Positions 21,615 to 24,936 of a stretch of DNA of 24,936 nt are shown here, piece after piece. Under the pieces are notes generated by a model. The model searched no databases, was not told where the DNA came from, and saw only the letters and a list, made by a program, of their open reading frames with translations. The translations under genes and the position numbers were made by a program. The stretch covers positions 1-24,936 of the forward strand of contig CAYPZU010000031.1 in NCBI GenBank assembly GCA_964415395.1. Direction: 5' to 3'. Position 1 is the first letter of the stretch; every line of letters begins with the position of its first letter. Origin of the DNA: CAYPZU01 sp964415395 (lineage in GTDB: Bacteria; Chlamydiota; Chlamydiia; Chlamydiales; SM23-39).

Positions 21615-21956
21615 GAAAAAAATTACAGGATGGGTAGGATGTCGGTTCGCTCTGCGAACCGGCAGGATAGACAGGATATTAAAAAATAGCGAGCCGCCGG
21701 GTTCAGCCTCGAATCGAGGCTGGCTGCGCCAACGGCGCAGCGGCAAACTCCGTTTGCCCCCGGCGGCTCTTCCTTCGAAAAGCGGGCTTCTCTGAGCCGC
21801 TCTATTAAGCAATCGATGAAATCAGCAGGAGACCCGGCAGCCCATTATTTTATATCCTGCACCGGGGCCCCCGAAGAACGCTTCGTTCTTTGGGGTAGGA
21901 TTATCATGCCGGTTCGCAGAGCGAACCGATATCCTGTTCATCCTGTAATTTTTTCC
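21615..21956. repeat. Hairpin-studded repeat element, copy B, with terminal inverted repeats
   Basis: This gene-free region between the convergent ptsN2-like gene and clpC holds a 342-bp element. Its ends, 21615-21661 and 21910-21956, are 47-nt inverted repeats differing at 5 positions by my hand alignment. Each contains TTACAGGATG, AGGAT and the hairpin CGGTTCGCTCTGCGAACCG. Inside are a cloverleaf core (21691-21769), a bulged stem AGCGGGCT/AGCCGCT (21780-21800) and a 12-bp stem CCCCGAAGAACG/CGTTCTTTGGGG (21869-21895, one G-T pair, loop CTT). The left half is the reverse complement of the right half of copy A. No ORF within it looks like a protein. It resembles a non-autonomous, MITE- or REP/BIME-like element. 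Confidence 0.85.
21691..21769. repeat. Cloverleaf-like core of repeat copy B
   Basis: The 11-bp closing stem GAGCCGCCGGG (21691-21701) pairs with CCCGGCGGCTC (21759-21769). It encloses AGCCTCG/CGAGGCT (21705-21721), GCTGCGCC/GGCGCAGC (21723-21741, loop AAC) and GGCAAAC/GTTTGCC (21742-21758, loop TCC). Compared with copy A, the first arm changes A-T pairs to C-G with pairing kept, and the second arm differs only in the loop. Confidence 0.8.
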
Positions 21957-21989
21957 TAAAAAGAATAGGACTGTAATTTTTCTTTTCTA

Positions 21990-22025
21990 TGAAATGAAAA
22001 GGACGCCGGGGATGCCGGCGTCCTT
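21990..22025 (-). terminator. Rho-independent terminator of clpC
   Basis: On the minus strand AAGGACGCCGG-CATCC-CCGGCGTCCTT (stem 11 bp, loop 5 nt, 22025-21999) is followed by TTCATTTCA. It starts 12 nt after the clpC stop. The tail is T-rich but interrupted. Confidence 0.85.
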
Positions 22026-22036
22026 GTTGGAAGGAA

Positions 22037-24565
22037 TTACTTCGCGACAGCTTCTTCTTTTTTAGGCGGCGCGCTCGGCTCCTGGTCGATGAAGAGGATC
22101 GCTCCATCTTTGGCGGAGATGAGATACTTCTTCTCGAGATTCGGATGCTGGAGCAGCTTCTCGGAGAGAGGATCTTCGAGATACTGTTCGATCACGCGGC
22201 GCAAAGGACGGGCGCCCATCTCGGGCAGATAGCCTTTCTCCACAAGGAAGTCGCGCGCAGCGTCGTCGATCGTGACTTCGATCTTCTTCTTTGCGAGGCG
22301 GTCTTTGAGTTTCTTGAACTCGAGGTCGACCACCTGGCGCAGGCCGGGCCTGTCGAGCGTGCGGAAGATCACGAGGCCGTCGAGGCGGTTGATGAACTCG
22401 GGCTTGAAGTGTTTTTTGACCGAACTTTCGATCTTTTCCTGCATCGACTTGTAGTCCATCACGTTCTCTTTCACGCCGAAGCCCACTTCGGTCGATTTGC
22501 GGATCAAATCGGCGCCGAGGTTGGAGGTCATGATGATGATCGTGTTCCGGAAGTCGATCTTGCGGCCGACTGAATCGGTGAGGCGCCCTTCCTCGAGAAT
22601 TTGGAGGAGGAGGTTCATCACGTCGGGGTGCGCTTTCTCCACTTCGTCGAAGAGGACGACGCAATAAGGGCGTCTTCTGACCTGTTCGGTGAGCTGGCCG
22701 CCTTCTTCATAGCCGACGTAGCCTGGAGGCGATCCCGTCATCCGGCTGATCGCGAATTTCTCCATGTACTCGGACATGTCGACCTGAATCAGGGCGTCTT
22801 CGCCGCCGAACATATGGGTCGCGAGCAGGCGGGCCAGGTGGGTCTTTCCAACGCCTGTAGGGCCGAGGAACAGGAAGGCTCCGATCGGACGGTTCGGATC
22901 TTTGATGTCGGCGCGGCTTCTCCGGATCGCGCGGCAGACGGTGCTGAGCGCGTCGTCCTGGCCGATAATCCGGGTTTTGAGAGCCTCTTCCATCTTAAGG
23001 ACTTTTTCCGATTCGCCTTCAGTCAGGCGGGTGACGGGGATGCCGGTCTGTTTGGCGACGATATTCGCGATATCTTCCTCGTCGACGATCGGCTGATGTT
23101 CGTCTTTATGGGACTCCCAATCGGCGCGCGCTTTTTGGAGGTCTTCGCGGAGATTCTTTTCGGAGTCGCGAAGCTTTGCGGCTTTCTCATATTCCTGGCG
23201 GCCGATCGCCTCTTCTTTGGCGACGCGAGCCTCTTCGACCTGCGCTTCGAGCTGGGCGAAATGGGAAGGCTGGTGCATCACGGAGATGCGGGCTTTGGCT
23301 CCCGCCTCGTCGAGAAGGTCGATCGCCTTATCGGGGAGGAATCTTCCCGATATATAGCGCTCGGACTGGTAGACGGCGGCTTTGACGGCCCCATCCGTAT
23401 AGACGCACTTGTGGTGCTCTTCGTATTTGCCTTTCAGCCCAGTCAGGATCGTGACGCTCTCTTCGATTGAAGGAGGCTGGACGATGATCTTCTGGAACCT
23501 CCGCTCGAGAGCGGGGTCTTTTTCGATGTGTTTCCGGTATTCGTCGAGCGTGGTGGCGCCGATGCACTGGATTTCTCCGCGCGAAAGAGCCGGCTTCAGG
23601 ATGTTCGAGGCGTCGATCGCCCCTTCGGCAGCTCCTGCGCCGACGATCGTATGCAATTCGTCAATGAAGAGAAGGACGTTGCCGTTCTTCTTGATCTCGT
23701 CCATCACCGCTTTGATCCGCTCTTCGAACTGGCCGCGGTATTTCGTGCCTGCGATCATCAGGGTGAGGTCGAGGGCGATCAGCTTCTTCTTGCGCAGATT
23801 GTCGGGGACATCGCCGCGGACGATCGCTTGCGCAAGTCCTTCGACGATCGCTGTTTTCCCGACGCCTGCTTCCCCGATCAGGACCGGGTTGTTTTTGCGG
23901 CGGCGGCAAAGGATCAGGATCAGCCGTTCCACTTCTTCTCTCCGGCCGATCACGGGATCCATTTTCCCTTCGCGGCACATTTCGGTCAGGTCGTGGCCAT
24001 AAGCGCGGAGCGCGGGCATCTTATCGCCGGCGGGAGGCGGCGCCGAGCGGTCTTGCTGCGGCTGTCTGGGCGCGCCAGGAGGATTGGGCGAGGAGGCGGT
24101 CGGTCCCATCGGAGGAAGCTGCAGATTGAACGTTTCAAGTTCTTTCAGCACTTCTTTCCGGACTTCTTTCAGATTGACGTTGAGGTTTTCAAGGACTTGA
24201 GCCGCAACTCCGTCTGTCTGGCGGAGGAGCGCGAGGAGGAGGTGCTCGGTGCCGACGTAGTTATGATTGAGGTTGGCCGCTTCTTCGTTCGCAAACTCGA
24301 AGACCTTCTTCACTTTGCCTGTGAGGGCGGGATCTCCGTAGACCTGGATTTCAGGGCCGAAGCCGACGATTTTCTCTACTTCGGCGCGCACTGCGTCGTA
24401 GTCGAGATTCATGTTTCTCAAGACGTTGACCGCGATTCCCTGGCCCAGTTTGAGAAGGCCGAGGAGCACGTGCTCAGTTCCCAGATAATTGTGATTGAGC
24501 CGCTGCGCTTCTTTTTTCGCTAGTTTGATCACCTGTTTGGCGCGGTTGGTGAACTTGTCAAACAT
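22037..24565 (-). CDS. clpC: ATP-dependent Clp protease ATPase subunit ClpC
   Basis: AAA+ unfoldase that feeds substrates to ClpP. The 842-aa protein has a double Clp_N domain (NHNYLGTEHVLLGLL and NHNYVGTEHLLLALL), a Pro-rich linker (~152-180), AAA1 with Walker A GEAGVGKT (~231-238) and Walker B LLFIDE, a short middle region with a UVR-like motif (GRQEYEKAAKLRDSEKNL, ~455-472), and AAA2 with GPTGVGKT (~568-575). EVGFG in AAA2 is the ClpP-docking loop, which separates it from ClpB in the same window. The start is the ATG at 24565 (MFDKFTNRAKQV), with SD GAGGGGAG ~6 nt upstream; upstream codons lack homology. It has a promoter (24594-24622), its own terminator, and is divergent from lplA as neighbours in Chlamydia. 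Confidence 0.97.
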   Translation of the reverse strand: MFDKFTNRAKQVIKLAKKEAQRLNHNYLGTEHVLLGLLKLGQGIAVNVLRNMNLDYDAVRAEVEKIVGFGPEIQVYGDPALTGKVKKVFEFANEEAANLNHNYVGTEHLLLALLRQTDGVAAQVLENLNVNLKEVRKEVLKELETFNLQLPPMGPTASSPNPPGAPRQPQQDRSAPPPAGDKMPALRAYGHDLTEMCREGKMDPVIGRREEVERLILILCRRRKNNPVLIGEAGVGKTAIVEGLAQAIVRGDVPDNLRKKKLIALDLTLMIAGTKYRGQFEERIKAVMDEIKKNGNVLLFIDELHTIVGAGAAEGAIDASNILKPALSRGEIQCIGATTLDEYRKHIEKDPALERRFQKIIVQPPSIEESVTILTGLKGKYEEHHKCVYTDGAVKAAVYQSERYISGRFLPDKAIDLLDEAGAKARISVMHQPSHFAQLEAQVEEARVAKEEAIGRQEYEKAAKLRDSEKNLREDLQKARADWESHKDEHQPIVDEEDIANIVAKQTGIPVTRLTEGESEKVLKMEEALKTRIIGQDDALSTVCRAIRRSRADIKDPNRPIGAFLFLGPTGVGKTHLARLLATHMFGGEDALIQVDMSEYMEKFAISRMTGSPPGYVGYEEGGQLTEQVRRRPYCVVLFDEVEKAHPDVMNLLLQILEEGRLTDSVGRKIDFRNTIIIMTSNLGADLIRKSTEVGFGVKENVMDYKSMQEKIESSVKKHFKPEFINRLDGLVIFRTLDRPGLRQVVDLEFKKLKDRLAKKKIEVTIDDAARDFLVEKGYLPEMGARPLRRVIEQYLEDPLSEKLLQHPNLEKKYLISAKDGAILFIDQEPSAPPKKEEAVAK

Positions 24566-24593
24566 GGCTGCTCCCCTCAATGTTCATTGGTCT

Positions 24594-24622
24594 ATTTTAG
24601 CACTTCCCGAGGGGCATTTCAA
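24594..24622 (-). promoter_or_regulatory. clpC promoter with CIRCE-like half site
   Basis: On the minus strand TTGAAA (24622-24617), a 17-nt spacer and TAAAAT (24599-24594). On the plus strand TTAGCACTT (24597-24605) overlaps the -10 and matches 8/9 of the HrcA/CIRCE left half TTAGCACTC. The partner half, nine bases further on, matches only 4/9. Confidence 0.6.
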
Positions 24623-24686
24623 TTTCTATTAAGCCAGAAGAGGTTAGCTGTCCCTGCTGGTCCGTAGCCCCAAATCGGTATCATAA

Positions 24687-24706
24687 AGAACTTTCTAATA
24701 AGTTCT
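24687..24706. repeat. Inverted repeat in the clpC-lplA intergenic region
   Basis: AGAACTT-TCTAAT-AAGTTCT is a perfect 7-bp dyad with a 6-nt spacer. A second shorter one (ATAGCG...CGCTAT, 24742-24764) abuts a TATGAT that could be a -10 for the ligase gene. Their function is unknown. The rest of this 215-bp interval holds the clpC promoter and nothing else I recognise. Confidence 0.4.
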
Positions 24707-24780
24707 AGGGCTTTCTTTGTGAAGTAAAATTTTTTATATGAATAGCGTAGCTGAGGCGCGCTATGATATGATTGTCACTT

Positions 24781-24936
24781 ATGATGAATGTGATAGATAC
24801 GGGAGCCGCTGGTGCCGAAGCCAATATGCGGTGCGACGAAAAACTCCTGGAGGGACTCGACCCGAGCGGGGATCCGATTCTCCATCTCTATGGATGGAGC
24901 GGGCCGTCCGCAACCTTCGGCCATTTCATCGCTCCC
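24781..24936 (+). CDS. lplA: Lipoate-protein ligase A family, 3' partial
   Basis: Only the first 52 codons are in the window; the frame is open to the last base. ANMRCDEKLLEGL and PILHLYGWSGPSATFGHF match the N-terminal substrate-binding region of the LplA/BPL family (pattern aeN...De.Ll...p.lrly.W..p..t.G). These enzymes attach lipoate to E2 subunits and GcvH. clpC next to lplA is also the Chlamydia arrangement. The start could be the ATG at 24781 or the one at 24784; no clear SD is present. A TATGAT lies 13 nt before the start, so the leader may be very short. Ligase versus transferase activity cannot be decided from this fragment. Confidence 0.8.
   Translation, partial: MMNVIDTGAAGAEANMRCDEKLLEGLDPSGDPILHLYGWSGPSATFGHFIAP

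Noticed and set aside
21615..21956. CRISPR array
   Set aside because: The repeats are inverted hairpins of different sequence, not regularly spaced direct repeats with unique spacers; no cas genes are near.
23528..24523. A 331-codon open frame on the plus strand
   Set aside because: Antisense to clpC with shadow-type composition.

Overview
The window looks like a chromosomal stretch from a member of the Chlamydiae, probably an environmental (amoeba- or protist-associated) lineage with unusually GC-rich coding DNA. The evidence is gene content and order. The run sodA-accD-dut-ptsN-ptsN2(HTH+EIIA) is the order known from Chlamydia. The rnc-radA-hemC cluster, the clpC/lplA neighbours, a methionine aminopeptidase with an N-terminal SEC-C zinc motif, LL-diaminopimelate aminotransferase, chlamydial-type L28, and two Inc-like hypothetical proteins with N-terminal hydrophobic segments all agree. 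I see no tRNA, rRNA, CRISPR array or transposase gene. Three runs of exactly 10 N (3442-3451, 12653-12662, 16656-16665) show that this is a scaffolded draft assembly. Each run interrupts a conserved gene (truA, dapL, hemD) that is almost certainly intact in the organism.

Layout. 2-1129 (+): 3' part of a surface or secreted beta-propeller plus Fn3-like protein. 1238-6037 (-): map, an Inc/U-box-like hypothetical, truA, marC, a membrane-anchored phospholipase-D-family protein and rpmB. 6038-6421: a gene-free region with a hairpin-studded repeat element (A). 6422-13712 (-): clpB, a small secreted protein, a TPR protein, a secreted transglutaminase-like/TPR protein, a conserved hypothetical, and dapL. 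13754-17059 (+): rnc-radA-hemC-hemD, tightly overlapping. 17046-18134 (-): a second Inc-like protein with a methyltransferase-like core. 18273-21610 (+): sodA, accD, dut, ptsN and an HTH-EIIA regulator. 21611-22036: a second copy of the repeat element (B), inverted relative to A, then the clpC terminator. 22037-24565 (-): clpC. 24781-end (+): start of a lipoate-protein ligase A family gene.

How the genes work together. Most are housekeeping genes: N-terminal Met removal (map), tRNA pseudouridylation (truA), ribosome (rpmB), chaperone and proteolysis (clpB, clpC), lysine/peptidoglycan precursor synthesis (dapL), RNA processing and recombination (rnc, radA), heme (hemC, hemD), oxidative stress (sodA), fatty-acid initiation (accD), dUTP hygiene (dut), nitrogen-PTS regulation (ptsN pair) and lipoylation (lplA). 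The accessory layer is the propeller/Fn3 protein, the two Inc-like proteins driven from AT-rich promoter islands, and the secreted transglutaminase/TPR protein. These could face the host cell or the periplasm.

The most unusual feature is the pair of repeat elements at 6155-6419 and 21615-21956. Each is a string of perfect mini-hairpins, mostly with 3-nt loops. The hairpins are joined by ACAGGAT/ATCCTGT linkers around a cloverleaf-like core (a closing stem plus three hairpins). Stems differ between copies by compensatory changes, and the ends of B are 47-nt terminal inverted repeats (42/47 identical by my alignment). Both copies begin within about 10 nt of a stop codon, next to clpB in one case and between ptsN2 and clpC in the other. 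A second theme is that several minus-strand genes, clpB most clearly, have a hairpin that buries the ribosome-binding site directly before the start codon.
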